A DNA stretch of 64,000 nucleotides from assembly GCA_900550865.1 (NCBI GenBank), contig URTM01000001.1:62001-126000 (forward strand), read 5' to 3'. The notes beneath the pieces are model-generated. The model was not told the origin of the DNA. It searched no databases and was given only the letters and a program-made list of their open reading frames with translations. Shown here piece by piece: positions 8,604 to 17,599 of the stretch (position 1 is its first letter; each line of letters begins with the position of its first letter). Made by a program: the position numbers and the translations under genes. This DNA is from an uncultured Dorea sp. Lineage in GTDB: Bacteria > Bacillota > Clostridia > Lachnospirales > Lachnospiraceae.

Positions 8604-10097
8604 CTATAATATATCCAAAATCGTATCATACACTGACGGATTGTCTTTGATCACAATCGCCAGTTTTTCTTTTGCCTGATTCAGCTGATGAAAAAGAAGT
8701 CTCACATTTGATTTTCTGCCTTCACTCGTTGTTATACGGGTTATTTCATAAGAAGCTTCACTAATCTTTCCCGCACGGAGATAACCGTCCTCATCATAAT
8801 AATACTGTTCATCCAGTACGGCTACCAGGCGGTTCACATCCCGCATTGCCGGATTCTGATAGAGATATCCCCGTCTCGCATAGCCTTGCATCAAACATAC
8901 TGCTTCTGTATCATCATTCGCATACACTACTTCAATATTGGGATAGCCATTCTTCCCTTTTCTACGAGACAAATCCATCATATTCTGGATAAAGGAAGAT
9001 AGCTCTGCATTTGTACGGATACGATTTGTCAGATGAAAGCTCTGCACATCCGGCAAACCGGCAAGCCGCTGCGGTATTTCACGATCCAGTTCTTCAGGCG
9101 AGATCATATCTTCCGTATCACTGGAGAAGATTATCGGAATCTGCTTTTTACATTCTTCTAATATCTTTAATTGCTCCACAGAAAGCAGATGTGCCTCATC
9201 CACCAAAATAGCACTGTATGGCTTTAAGAATGTATCAAACGCTTCTTCCGCACACACATTTTCTGTCATCGTCTGCTTTGCTGCCTGAAGTGATAACTGA
9301 CGATCCGACAGAAAATCAATCCGGCGCAGACGTTTATGTAAAATTCTCCAGTCCTCTCCTGATTCTCCGCAATGAATCATGCAGACTCTCTGACGTACCG
9401 ACAACTTCATCGCAAGATCATACAGAAGCAATGTCTTTCCCGTCCCCGGAAGTCCGCTGAACCAGTAATAGTCGGAATGTTTTGCACGGATTCCTTTCAG
9501 GATCTGTCGTTCGATATCTCTTTGCTGTGCCGTCAGAAAATATTCTTTCTGTAAAAAGCGTTCCGGCTCTCTGAGCGGTGAGATCAGATAGAGTTCTGCG
9601 CGGAACAGTTCTTCGATATTCCCGTCATAATCCGGACTTTTTCTTTTCAAAGCTCTGCATAATTCGTCCCAGTCTGCCTCTGCGATATGATCATGATTCG
9701 TCAGTCTTACCAGACGGTTCTGGCTGCTGATATAAGTATACGAATGAATCGTTCTTCCAAGCACCGACAGATAATAGCGGTTCTGCAGAAGCTGTCTGCA
9801 GATAGCCTCATCTGATACCACACCACTTTTTAACTCAATATTTACAATCTGGTCTTCTTTGATCTGAAGAAGATCAAATTCTTTTCCCAGTCTCGGAATC
9901 TGAAACGAATAAAAGAAACGAAGTGCATATACATCCTCCATACAGGTTTCCAATTCGGCTGTCAGTGCTTTCATACTTTCCAGTTCCCATTCCCGTATTT
10001 TCAGAAAATAGTCTCTTCCAGATAACTGATGTTCCAGTTTTTGCAGCTGTTCGATATTCTGATTTCTTGTGATCGTATAAATGGATATGGATTTCAT
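8604..10097 (-). CDS. Nuclease-like plus DUF2075 helicase-type ATPase
   Basis: The 497-residue protein joins two parts. Residues about 55-115 resemble a PD-(D/E)xK or NERD-like nuclease core: E73-F-D75, then E88-L-K90, then Q103 in a following helix. Residues about 185-497 are a DUF2075/superfamily 1-like ATPase with Walker A SGLPGTGKT (214-222), Walker B ILVDEAH (297-303) and an arginine-rich NRIRTN motif at 358-363. It starts with an ATGA overlap on the AlkD-like gene, so both are co-translated, and a strong terminator follows. Proteins of this build occur in DNA repair and anti-phage loci, but no function is proven. The nuclease assignment rests on motif reading. Confidence 0.65.
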   Translation of the reverse strand: MKSISIYTITRNQNIEQLQKLEHQLSGRDYFLKIREWELESMKALTAELETCMEDVYALRFFYSFQIPRLGKEFDLLQIKEDQIVNIELKSGVVSDEAICRQLLQNRYYLSVLGRTIHSYTYISSQNRLVRLTNHDHIAEADWDELCRALKRKSPDYDGNIEELFRAELYLISPLREPERFLQKEYFLTAQQRDIERQILKGIRAKHSDYYWFSGLPGTGKTLLLYDLAMKLSVRQRVCMIHCGESGEDWRILHKRLRRIDFLSDRQLSLQAAKQTMTENVCAEEAFDTFLKPYSAILVDEAHLLSVEQLKILEECKKQIPIIFSSDTEDMISPEELDREIPQRLAGLPDVQSFHLTNRIRTNAELSSFIQNMMDLSRRKGKNGYPNIEVVYANDDTEAVCLMQGYARRGYLYQNPAMRDVNRLVAVLDEQYYYDEDGYLRAGKISEASYEITRITTSEGRKSNVRLLFHQLNQAKEKLAIVIKDNPSVYDTILDIL

Positions 10098-10795
10098 TTT
10101 TTAATCTTTAACCCTCTTAGATATTCTTTCTGCTCTGGCGTGATCCGATAACTTTCGATAGCTTTCTGGATCGTCTTATTATGCGTCCAGACATCTAATT
10201 TTTGTTTTTCGATAAACGGGAGAATCTTATCATACTGCTTTGCAAGCGCCGTCGCAAAATACCATGCACGCATCATATTTACATAATATTCTTCCGAACG
10301 GATCTGTGCCACTTTCTCCGGGTACTCCATCTGAAATGCATCTTCCAGATAATAGCGCATCAGCATACTGATACCGAACCGGATGGTATATGCATGGTCG
10401 GATTCCATCCATCGGTATACTTCATCTATAAATGTATCCAGATGTTTCTTCACTACCCTGACCGCAAGCATATCGCAGGTCGCCCAGTTATCAATATACG
10501 GAAGAAAACGTTCCAGTTCTTCCAGACATGTGTCATAGTCTTTAATCTGTTCGATCAAAAGTCCATGCAAATTATTTTCTTCGTAGTACTGATGTGGCAG
10601 TATCTGCAGATATTCTTTTGCTTCATCCGTTTTTCCATACTTCTTCGCAAATACACGAAGTGCCGGCGTCCGGACACCGATGATCTTTTCTTTGTTGACT
10701 GTCGGCATTAGTTTTGCATGGAAGTCGCGGTATTTTAAGTCTTGCAGCTCAAAAAGATGGGTTTGTACGTTGGTTATGATTGTTGTTTTATTCAT
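10094..10795 (-). CDS. AlkD-like DNA alkylation repair protein
   Basis: I chose the ATG at 10795, preceded by AAGGA at good spacing, giving 233 residues. The protein is helical throughout, as expected of the HEAT-like repeats of AlkD DNA glycosylases, which remove positively charged N3/N7-alkylated bases. The conserved block YIDNWATCDMLA keeps the W and D that in AlkD contact the DNA and the lesion. The gene is coupled by 4 bp to the nuclease-helicase gene downstream. Related HEAT proteins of this family may have other DNA-binding roles, so glycosylase activity is likely but not certain. Confidence 0.8.
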   Translation of the reverse strand: MNKTTIITNVQTHLFELQDLKYRDFHAKLMPTVNKEKIIGVRTPALRVFAKKYGKTDEAKEYLQILPHQYYEENNLHGLLIEQIKDYDTCLEELERFLPYIDNWATCDMLAVRVVKKHLDTFIDEVYRWMESDHAYTIRFGISMLMRYYLEDAFQMEYPEKVAQIRSEEYYVNMMRAWYFATALAKQYDKILPFIEKQKLDVWTHNKTIQKAIESYRITPEQKEYLRGLKIKK

Positions 10796-10891
10796 ATTTT
10801 CATCCTTGATTCTTATATTTCCCATGTCAGGCATATGATCTTTTATTTATTATATCGCTGTTGCGATACAATTTCTATTGTTTTAAACGCA

Positions 10892-11548
10892 TTAAACAGC
10901 ACTTCTCCTCTTTTTTCTTGCCAAAAAAACTCTCACACAAACCCCCACAATCAATCCAACAACAATTATCGCCCAAAGCGACATCTGTTCCGACATCGGC
11001 AATGTTCCCCATTCATCTTTGCGCAAAAAGAACCATAACATATAACACAGGAAATAAATCACTGAAAACACCCCTTCGATCCAGGGATTCGAATATCTCA
11101 GCTTCCTTTCCGGGATTTTCTTATCCAGGTAATATGCAGCAAAGAACAGTGCACCCCATACAGCCCAGCATATAATATTCACGCACATAGGTCCGTGTGA
11201 AAAAAGAGGAACCTGCAATACCGCAACCGCTGCAATTCCTAATATATATATGATCATCTGAATTTTATACAATAACGGCTCATCCAGCGATGCAATCCAG
11301 GCTTTTTCTGTCTCTTCCTGATAGTGTTCCGGTTCAATCCTTTTTCCAAGCATGAATTCACTGACACTGATATCCAGTATCTGACACAGTGGCTCGATCA
11401 GACTGATGTCCGGGAATGATTTTCCATTCTCCCATTTTGACACAGCTCTGTCTGTCACGCCCAGTTCTTCTCCCAGCTGCTTCTGCGTCAGATTTTTTTC
11501 CTTCCTGCATGTCGATATAAACCTTCCAAGTTCTAATGGTTCAATCAT
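10892..11548 (-). CDS. XRE-family regulator with membrane domain
   Basis: The ATG at 11548 follows GGAGG by eight bases; a GTG three codons earlier overlaps the ribosome site. Residues 8-62 form a helix-turn-helix (KNLTQKQLGEELGVTDRAVS and the usual WENGKSFPD end). The C-terminal half has three to four hydrophobic segments and ends in a basic tail RKKRR. Membrane-anchored XRE regulators of this shape are common in Lachnospiraceae; the ligand and targets are unknown. It is isolated, with no co-transcribed transporter. Confidence 0.8.
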   Translation of the reverse strand: MIEPLELGRFISTCRKEKNLTQKQLGEELGVTDRAVSKWENGKSFPDISLIEPLCQILDISVSEFMLGKRIEPEHYQEETEKAWIASLDEPLLYKIQMIIYILGIAAVAVLQVPLFSHGPMCVNIICWAVWGALFFAAYYLDKKIPERKLRYSNPWIEGVFSVIYFLCYMLWFFLRKDEWGTLPMSEQMSLWAIIVVGLIVGVCVRVFLARKKRRSAV

Positions 11549-11669
11549 ATGCGTCACCTCCTGTCGGCTTTATTATGCCATATTTCTCCCAGAAAAGCAC
11601 TCCACTTATGGTTGAACGCCTCTAAATGCCGCTAATTCTCACTAATTCTTACGAAAATGGAATCAGATA

Positions 11670-12509
11670 TCACTGAAGCGGCATCTGCGGATTCACCCAT
11701 AATACTTTCACCGCATTTTCATCTGCCGGATCATCCTCTTCCTTCTCCAATGATTCCTTCACAAATTTTTCGACCCTCGCCGGAGCCTTTTTAACTTCAT
11801 CATTTTCCTGCCACAGGATCTTTTTCTCACCGGATCTTCCGACATAGTCAAATTCCGATGCCTTTGTTCCGTTATCTGTGATAATCTGTCCATCTTCAAA
11901 CGGAATGACATATGCAGCTTCTTTGGATGTAATATACATCAGCCCTGCAAATGGATTGATGCTCGAATCCATAGATACTTCATATGTGACAGTATTCTTC
12001 GGCTCACGTGCAGCTCCAACAGCATCTTTCCCCACCGCTATTTCGGTAGTTGTATCCATATCTGTCTTAGGATAGGACAGGCCTGTGATCCTGCGTCTGC
12101 TCTTCAATTGTACATACAGTCTGCCATCCTTTAACTGGTACACTTCTTCTGCCTTTATATCCTCTGCCGCGATTTCTGACAAATGATAAGACTGAAAGGC
12201 ATCCGAATATAGAGCCACGGTCAGCATTATACAGATCAGGAAAACAACTCCGCACGCCATAACGATTCTTCCGTTTAATTTTCTTGATACTTTTTCAGAA
12301 AACTCCCGGAACCCTTTCCACTCCTCGTCTGTGCCTTCTATTTTATCTGTTTCCACCGGAATCTCACCTTCCATTTTTTTCAGATATGTTCTGCACGATT
12401 CACATTCTTTTATATGTTCTTCTATTGTATTTCTGCTCTTTTCACTGCATATATCATCCTGATATAACGGCAGCAGGTCTCTTATGATTTCACATGGAAT
12501 CTTTGCCAT
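11670..12509 (-). CDS. Anti-sigma factor with zinc-finger domain
   Basis: The start is the ATG at 12509, after AAAGGAGGAG, overlapping the sigma factor stop by one base (TAATG); upstream in-frame codons belong to the sigma gene. The N-terminus carries the ZAS/zf-HC2 pattern: C6, then HIKECESC, giving the H-x3-C-x2-C zinc site. One membrane helix lies near 80-103, and the remaining 170 residues should face outside. It is expected to hold the adjacent ECF sigma factor inactive at the membrane until an envelope signal releases it. The external domain is not recognised. Confidence 0.85.
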   Translation of the reverse strand: MAKIPCEIIRDLLPLYQDDICSEKSRNTIEEHIKECESCRTYLKKMEGEIPVETDKIEGTDEEWKGFREFSEKVSRKLNGRIVMACGVVFLICIMLTVALYSDAFQSYHLSEIAAEDIKAEEVYQLKDGRLYVQLKSRRRITGLSYPKTDMDTTTEIAVGKDAVGAAREPKNTVTYEVSMDSSINPFAGLMYITSKEAAYVIPFEDGQIITDNGTKASEFDYVGRSGEKKILWQENDEVKKAPARVEKFVKESLEKEEDDPADENAVKVLWVNPQMPLQ

Positions 12510-13006
12510 TATGTACTCCTCCTTTCCAGAATGTCCTGTATCTTCACCCGGGCCCTGTGATAGGTAACTCTCGCCCATGTCTCCTGTTTTCCAAATATCT
12601 GTGCAATCTCTTTATAATTTAATTCGCCAAGTACCTTTAGTGTAAATACTTCTTTATAAGGTTCGTCCAGATAATGAAGGATCTGATAAACCGTCATGGC
12701 TTCGTCCTTCCGAAGCATACGTTGTTCGGGTCCATCCGTTTTTCCGTCACTGTATGCCTGTTCTGTCAGTTCCTGATCCGTACGGTGTTTTTTTCTGGTA
12801 TAAGAAATGTATTCATTCCTGGCAATCTGACACAGCCAGGATTTGATGCTGCATTTTCCCTGAAAATGCTTTACTCCTTTTAGTGCTTTGAAAAATGTCT
12901 CCTGTGTAATCTCTTCTGCAATGTGCGGATCCTTACTCATTGCGAGAACGAAATAATACACATCCTGAAAATAGGTTTTATAAATTTCTTCCAACTCAAG
13001 CTTCAA
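12509..13006 (-). CDS. ECF-type RNA polymerase sigma factor
   Basis: The 165-residue protein has sigma region 2 (about 8-75, with the QDVYYFVLA and EEITQETFFKAL blocks and CSIKSWLCQIARNEY) and region 4 (about 110-160, FTLKVLGELNYKEIAQIFG). It starts at TTG 13006 with GGAGGTG ten bases upstream. Its anti-sigma partner follows with translational coupling. A TGTAAC-16 bp-CGTCTA promoter of ECF type lies 30 bp upstream, so it probably drives its own operon. Confidence 0.9.
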   Translation of the reverse strand: MKLELEEIYKTYFQDVYYFVLAMSKDPHIAEEITQETFFKALKGVKHFQGKCSIKSWLCQIARNEYISYTRKKHRTDQELTEQAYSDGKTDGPEQRMLRKDEAMTVYQILHYLDEPYKEVFTLKVLGELNYKEIAQIFGKQETWARVTYHRARVKIQDILERRST

Positions 13007-13035
13007 GTACCTGTCACCTCCCTTCTGTTATCTAT

Positions 13036-13063
13036 TAGACGCATGAATTCCATTTTTGTTACA
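13036..13063 (-). promoter_or_regulatory. ECF-type autoregulatory promoter
   Basis: Minus-strand TGTAAC (13058-13063), 16 bp, CGTCTA (13036-13041). This matches the -35 AAC and -10 CGTC pattern of extracytoplasmic-function sigma factors. Confidence 0.6.
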
Positions 13064-13121
13064 GCCTTTTACATTTATTTTAGAATAATCTGCAAAATAT
13101 GTCTTGCATCCTTTGATATAA

Positions 13122-13156
13122 AAAACTCCCTGAGCCCCAAAGACTCCGGGAGTTTT
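13122..13156. terminator. Terminator of the minus-strand MATE gene
   Basis: AAAACTCCC pairs with GGGAGTTTT, with further pairing in the loop (GAG/CTC). The minus-strand T-run TTTTTTATAT follows. It lies 25 bp past the MATE stop. Confidence 0.8.
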
Positions 13157-13180
13157 ATATCTTTATATGTTCGAAAAAGC

Positions 13181-14545
13181 TCACTCTGCCGTAACCGCCA
13201 TCGTCCTGTGGATCTTCTTCCTTACAAACCAGAAGCAGATCACCTGCATGATGATCGTTGCAATCCAGGATACCGGATAAGACAGAAACAAGAAAGTCAG
13301 TGATCTGTGTGAAGGGAACAGTCCATAGATCCAGATAATCCGGACTCCGACCGTACCTATGATAGAAAGGATCATCGGTACCGTGGAATATCCCATTCCT
13401 CTCAGTGCTCCCGGAAACAGATCCATCAGTCCGCACAGGAAATAGGTAACGGTTGTATAAGAAAAGATCTCCATACCGTATTTGATAACATCTGCCTGAT
13501 TACTGTAAATATGCAGAAGTTCCGGTCCGAATATGTACACACTGCTTCCGAGGATCAAAGTTACCACAACTGAAAGGATCATACAGTCGATCAGAACCCT
13601 GTCCATACGTTTTAATTTCTTCACTCCATAGTTCTGGCTTGTGAAGCTCATACAGGCCTGTGTGAAGGAGTTCACCGACACATATAAGAATCCGAAAATA
13701 TTATTCGATGCCGTATATCCTGCCATTGCGATCGATCCAAAAGAATTGACCGATGACTGCAGCATCGCATTTGAAATATTGATTACCGTGCTCTGGATTC
13801 CCGCCGGAACCCCGACTTCAAAAATCTGCTTCAGATACACGGATCTGATCCGAAGCTTTGCAAGGTGAAGCTGATAGCTACTCTCTGTGTGATGCAGGCA
13901 CCGGAGTACCAGGATACAGGATACCAGCTGGGATATAACGGTCGCAATCCCGACGCCTGCTACATCCAGATGAAAACCGATGACCAGGAACAGATTCAAT
14001 ACTGCATTAATCACTCCGGATACGATCAGGAAGATCAACGGACGTTTGGTATCCCCCACTGCCCTTAATATGGCTGCTCCATAGTTATACATCATAAAAA
14101 ATGGCATACCGCAGAAATAAATCCGCATATAAAGTGTGGATTTGGCAATTACATCATCCGGTGTCCCCATAATTTCCAGTGCGCCTCTGGCAAAGACCAC
14201 TCCGATCACCGCCATCGCCACTCCGCTTACCAGAGCAAGTGCAATAGCCGTATGTACCGTCTCCGACATTTCTTTTGTTTTTCCGGCCGCATAATATCTC
14301 GCTGCAAGTACATTTGCTCCCAATGAGATTCCGATGAAAAGATTGGTAAACACATTGATCAGTGCCGTTGTCGAACCCACCGCTGCGAGCGCCTGACTTC
14401 CGCTGAAACGTCCCACTACCACGATATCCACCGCATTGAACATCAGCTGTAAGATTCCTGACAGCATCAGTGGTATGGAAAATGAAATCAATTTGTCCAT
14501 GATGGTTCCATTGCACATATCAATCTCATATTTATTTTTCTTCAA
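13181..14545 (-). CDS. MATE family multidrug exporter
   Basis: The 454-residue membrane protein has twelve hydrophobic segments in two related halves, beginning with the MATE pattern IPLMLSGILQLMFNAVDIVVVG. It should export cationic drugs or metabolites using a Na+ or H+ gradient. The start is a TTG at 14545 with AGGAGAG upstream. It is divergent from a second MATE gene that is only distantly similar, and each has its own promoter in the 231-bp gap. Confidence 0.9.
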   Translation of the reverse strand: MKKNKYEIDMCNGTIMDKLISFSIPLMLSGILQLMFNAVDIVVVGRFSGSQALAAVGSTTALINVFTNLFIGISLGANVLAARYYAAGKTKEMSETVHTAIALALVSGVAMAVIGVVFARGALEIMGTPDDVIAKSTLYMRIYFCGMPFFMMYNYGAAILRAVGDTKRPLIFLIVSGVINAVLNLFLVIGFHLDVAGVGIATVISQLVSCILVLRCLHHTESSYQLHLAKLRIRSVYLKQIFEVGVPAGIQSTVINISNAMLQSSVNSFGSIAMAGYTASNNIFGFLYVSVNSFTQACMSFTSQNYGVKKLKRMDRVLIDCMILSVVVTLILGSSVYIFGPELLHIYSNQADVIKYGMEIFSYTTVTYFLCGLMDLFPGALRGMGYSTVPMILSIIGTVGVRIIWIYGLFPSHRSLTFLFLSYPVSWIATIIMQVICFWFVRKKIHRTMAVTAE

Positions 14546-14602
14546 AACAACTCTCTCCTTTTATAGTAATATCTTCAATCAAAGCATAAAGCCGTAATTT
14601 TT

Positions 14603-14630
14603 ATTGTAGCATAGATTTACCGTTTGTGAA
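14603..14630 (-). promoter_or_regulatory. Promoter of the minus-strand MATE gene
   Basis: Minus-strand TTCACA (14625-14630), 16 bp, TACAAT (14603-14608). Confidence 0.6.
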
Positions 14631-14649
14631 CATTTAATTATTAATTCGT

Positions 14650-14740
14650 TTTACATGTGTAAAGACATTTTCCTTGACAGAACATCAAAAACAACCTATA
14701 ATCACTTAGCTTATATGTTTTCATTTACATTCATTGTAAA
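14650..14740. promoter_or_regulatory. Paired TTTACA/TGTAAA palindromes around the MATE promoter
   Basis: TTTACA-TG-TGTAAA (14650-14663) ends 10 bp before the -35, and TTTACA-5 bp-TGTAAA (14724-14740) lies about 15 bp past the expected start. The same half-sites on both sides suggest a repressor that loops or blocks the promoter. No regulator gene is adjacent. Confidence 0.5.
14674..14702 (+). promoter_or_regulatory. Consensus promoter of the plus-strand MATE gene
   Basis: A perfect TTGACA (14674-14679), 17 bp, TATAAT (14697-14702). Such a strong promoter before an exporter usually needs a repressor. Confidence 0.85.
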
Positions 14741-14776
14741 CATCCATATCAGTAAATATAAAAAAGGAGAATACGT

Positions 14777-16108
14777 ATGAATATTCAGCTCTCAGAGCAT
14801 TTTACCTATAAAAAATTACTTCGTTTTATCCTGCCCTCCATTATTATGATGGTATTCACTTCCATCTACAGTGTGGTGGACGGCATCTTTGTATCGAACT
14901 TTGTGGGAAAATCAGCATTTGCTTCCGTGAATCTCATTATGCCTTACCTGATGGGAATCAGTGCACTTGGATTTATGATCGGTACCGGAGGAAGTGCTTT
15001 TGTATCAAAAACCCTTGGTGAAGGAAAGAAAAAACTGGCAAATCAGTATTTTTCGATGCTGGTTACGATTGCTGCTATCGGAGGATTTGTGTTATCTGTT
15101 CTCAGTTTTATATTTATGAGGCGGATTGTCATGGCATTTGGTGCCGCCGGTGATCTGATTGATTATTGTACCCTTTACGGACGGATCTCCTGCATATCCC
15201 TGACCGCCTTTATGCTGCAGAATGTCTTCCAGAGTTTCTTTGTGGCTGCTGGAAAACCCCAGCTTGGGCTGAAAGTCATTGTGGCTGCCGGTTGTACAAA
15301 CATTGTTCTCGATGCCCTGTTCATCGGTGTATTACACTTTGGAATTGCAGGCGCCGCGTTCGCAACCATGACCAGTGAATTTATCGGCGGTTTGCTCCCG
15401 GTGGTATATTTCTTCCGTAAGAACGACAGCCTCCTTCACTTTGTAAAACCGGTATTCGACAGACGTGTATTTCTTAAGACCTGCACCAATGGTTCCTCGG
15501 AACTCATGACTAACCTGTCCATGTCCTTAGTCAATGCATTATACAATCTCCAGCTCATGAAGATTGCCGGAGAAAATGGTGTTGCTGCTTATGGTGCAGT
15601 TATGTACGTCAATTTTATCTTTGTTGCCACCTTTTTAGGCTATGCAATTGGCTGTGCCCCGGTTATCAGCTACCATTATGGTGCCGGAAATCACGCAGAG
15701 CTTAAAAATCTGTATAAAAAAAGTATGTCTATCATACTGGTCTGGGGCGTGATCCTGTTCGGTGCCGCACAGTTACTGGCACCTGTTCTGTCTAAGATAT
15801 TTGTCGGTTACAATACCGGCCTGTACGCTATGACACTGCACGGCTTCCGTGTATATGCCATTGCATTCCTGATCATCGGTATCAATATCTTCGGATCCTC
15901 GTTCTTTACTGCACTGAATAACGGCCTGATATCGGCTGTCATCTCATTTCTGAGAACGTTAGTGTTCCAGGTCATCATGGTCCTGACACTTCCACTCTGG
16001 TTCGGGATCAACGGTATCTGGAGTGCGATCAGCATTGCGGAGGCGCTGACACTTATCATGACCATTACATTTTTCATCCGCCAGAAAGACAGGTATCATT
16101 ATCTGTAA
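14777..16108 (+). CDS. MATE family multidrug exporter
   Basis: The 443-residue protein has twelve membrane segments and the MATE N-terminal pattern LPSIIMMVFTSIYSVVDGIF with the family's GTGGSAFVSK loop at about 75. It resembles the MepA/NorM-type exporters that use Na+ or H+ gradients. The ATG follows AAAGGAG. Expression is driven by a consensus promoter flanked by two operator-like palindromes, so it is probably inducible. It is followed by the copy B element and a bidirectional terminator. Confidence 0.9.
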   Translation: MNIQLSEHFTYKKLLRFILPSIIMMVFTSIYSVVDGIFVSNFVGKSAFASVNLIMPYLMGISALGFMIGTGGSAFVSKTLGEGKKKLANQYFSMLVTIAAIGGFVLSVLSFIFMRRIVMAFGAAGDLIDYCTLYGRISCISLTAFMLQNVFQSFFVAAGKPQLGLKVIVAAGCTNIVLDALFIGVLHFGIAGAAFATMTSEFIGGLLPVVYFFRKNDSLLHFVKPVFDRRVFLKTCTNGSSELMTNLSMSLVNALYNLQLMKIAGENGVAAYGAVMYVNFIFVATFLGYAIGCAPVISYHYGAGNHAELKNLYKKSMSIILVWGVILFGAAQLLAPVLSKIFVGYNTGLYAMTLHGFRVYAIAFLIIGINIFGSSFFTALNNGLISAVISFLRTLVFQVIMVLTLPLWFGINGIWSAISIAEALTLIMTITFFIRQKDRYHYL

Positions 16109-16113
16109 GGTAA

Positions 16114-16188
16114 TTGTTTCAAACACATGGTGATACAAAAAATTTACCACTGGCATCTTCTCTTGCATACTTAGGTATGAAAAAACGT
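16114..16188 (+). repeat. NLPLA element copy B
   Basis: A frame opening at TTG 16114 reads D-T-K-N-L-P-L-A from 16132 and G-M-K-K-R to 16188, where the terminator stem begins. The frame itself runs on through the terminator to 16584, which argues that the real product, if any, is not a simple bounded ORF. See copy C at 39882. Confidence 0.45.
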
Positions 16189-16242
16189 ATCTCGGAAATG
16201 TCCCCTCTGCTTGAAAGGGAAACATTTCTAAGATACGTTTTT
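16181..16242. terminator. Bidirectional terminator between MATE and symporter genes
   Basis: A 20-base arm starting AAAAACGTATCT pairs with the complementary arm at 16223-16242 with one two-base mismatch. T- and A-runs at the ends serve both convergent genes. Confidence 0.8.
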
Positions 16243-16308
16243 ATTTGTTGGAAATATATTTTAGGAAATAAATATCTTCTCTACACATTTATATTCCGAT
16301 ATTCTATC

Positions 16309-17598
16309 CTAATTCTCTTCCGCATAGAACACATTCTTATCCAGTGCCTTGTTCTGGTGTGCAACAATTGTTGTACATACAGCATCACCTGTAATATTAA
16401 CGGCAGTTCTTGTCATATCCAGGATACGGTCGATACCCATGATCAGACCAATCGCCTCAACCGGAAGTCCGACAGAATTGAATACCATTGTCAGTGTTAC
16501 CAGACCTACACTTGGCACACCGGCTGTACCGATGGAAGCAAGTGTTGCAGTTCCGATTACTGTAATATAATCTGTCATACTTAAGTGGATTCCGAATGCC
16601 TGTGCGGCAAATACAACGGCTACCCCCTGCATGATCGAAGTACCATCCATATTGATGGTCGCTCCAAGAGGAATGGTGAAGGATGATATCTTCTTAGATA
16701 CACCCACCTTCTTGGACAGGGTATCGATCGACAGCGGAATCGTTGCATTTGATGTTGCTGTTGAGAATGCGAAGGCCATAACCGGGAAGAACTTCTTGAT
16801 GAATTTCAAAGGATTCAGTCCGGTAAATATCTTCAGTAAGATCTGGTATACACCGAAACACTGGATTGCCAGTGCGATCAATACACCGATCATATATTTT
16901 GCCAGCGGTACAAATGCACTGAATCCGATGTTTGCAAATGTGCGGCTGATCAGGCAGAAGACACCAATTGGGGCAAGTGCCATGATCATCATCGTCATTT
17001 CCATCATGATATCATTAAACTGGCTGAAAAAGTTCGCAACTGTCTCCGCACGTTCTCCTAATTTTGCAAGGATCACACCGATGATCAATGCAAATACGAT
17101 GATCTGCAACATCTCTCCGCTTGCAAGAGAATTAATCGGGTTATCCGGGATAATATTTAACAGTGTATCTGTCAGCGAAGTCGCCTTCATAGTTTCTACG
17201 GATGCTGCATTGGTCTTGATCGTGCTCATATCCAGTCCCACACCCGGATTGATCAGGTTTCCGACAGACAATGCTACGGTAACCGCAAGTGCTGTTGTTG
17301 CCAGATAAAAGATCAGTGTTCTTGCACCGACTGTACCAAGCTTCTTCGTATCTCCGATCGACATACTTCCGCACACGAGCGAACAGAATACCAGTGGTAC
17401 AACCAACATCTTCATCAGTTTGATAAAGCCCTGTCCGACCACATACAGTACACCTTCTACGATAATGTCATCTTTGATATGTCCGCTTGGAACCACATAA
17501 CATAAAACGATTCCAAATACCGCTCCTGCGAGCAGTGCAATAAAAATCTTCGTTGTAAGTCCTATTTTCTTCTTTTCCTTCTTCTGTGTCTCTCCCAT
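16309..17598 (-). CDS. Dicarboxylate/amino acid:cation symporter (DAACS)
   Basis: The start is the ATG at 17598, with GGAGG seven bases upstream, giving 429 residues. The protein shows the glutamate-transporter fold: eight membrane helices plus two re-entrant loops, with the serine-rich FSTATSNATIPLS loop, the NMDGTSIMQG helix (7) and the TAGVPSVGL and DRILDMTRTAVNITGD blocks. It takes up glutamate, aspartate, C4-dicarboxylates or neutral amino acids with Na+ or H+; residues here do not settle the substrate. It begins two bases after the RmlD-like gene stops, an odd pairing with no evident metabolic link. Confidence 0.88.
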   Translation of the reverse strand: MGETQKKEKKKIGLTTKIFIALLAGAVFGIVLCYVVPSGHIKDDIIVEGVLYVVGQGFIKLMKMLVVPLVFCSLVCGSMSIGDTKKLGTVGARTLIFYLATTALAVTVALSVGNLINPGVGLDMSTIKTNAASVETMKATSLTDTLLNIIPDNPINSLASGEMLQIIVFALIIGVILAKLGERAETVANFFSQFNDIMMEMTMMIMALAPIGVFCLISRTFANIGFSAFVPLAKYMIGVLIALAIQCFGVYQILLKIFTGLNPLKFIKKFFPVMAFAFSTATSNATIPLSIDTLSKKVGVSKKISSFTIPLGATINMDGTSIMQGVAVVFAAQAFGIHLSMTDYITVIGTATLASIGTAGVPSVGLVTLTMVFNSVGLPVEAIGLIMGIDRILDMTRTAVNITGDAVCTTIVAHQNKALDKNVFYAEEN

Positions 17599-17599
17599 A

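Noticed and set aside
13088..13130. Possible fourth NLPLA-like copy (CTTGCATCCTTTGATAT before a terminator)
   Set aside because: It resembles copies B and C over about 18 bases, but the N-L-P-L-A and G-M-K-K-R codons are absent, so the match may be chance in AT-rich DNA.
16631..17308. Plus-strand ORF of 225 codons opposite the DAACS symporter
   Set aside because: It mirrors the hydrophobic symporter codons and lacks a start signal.
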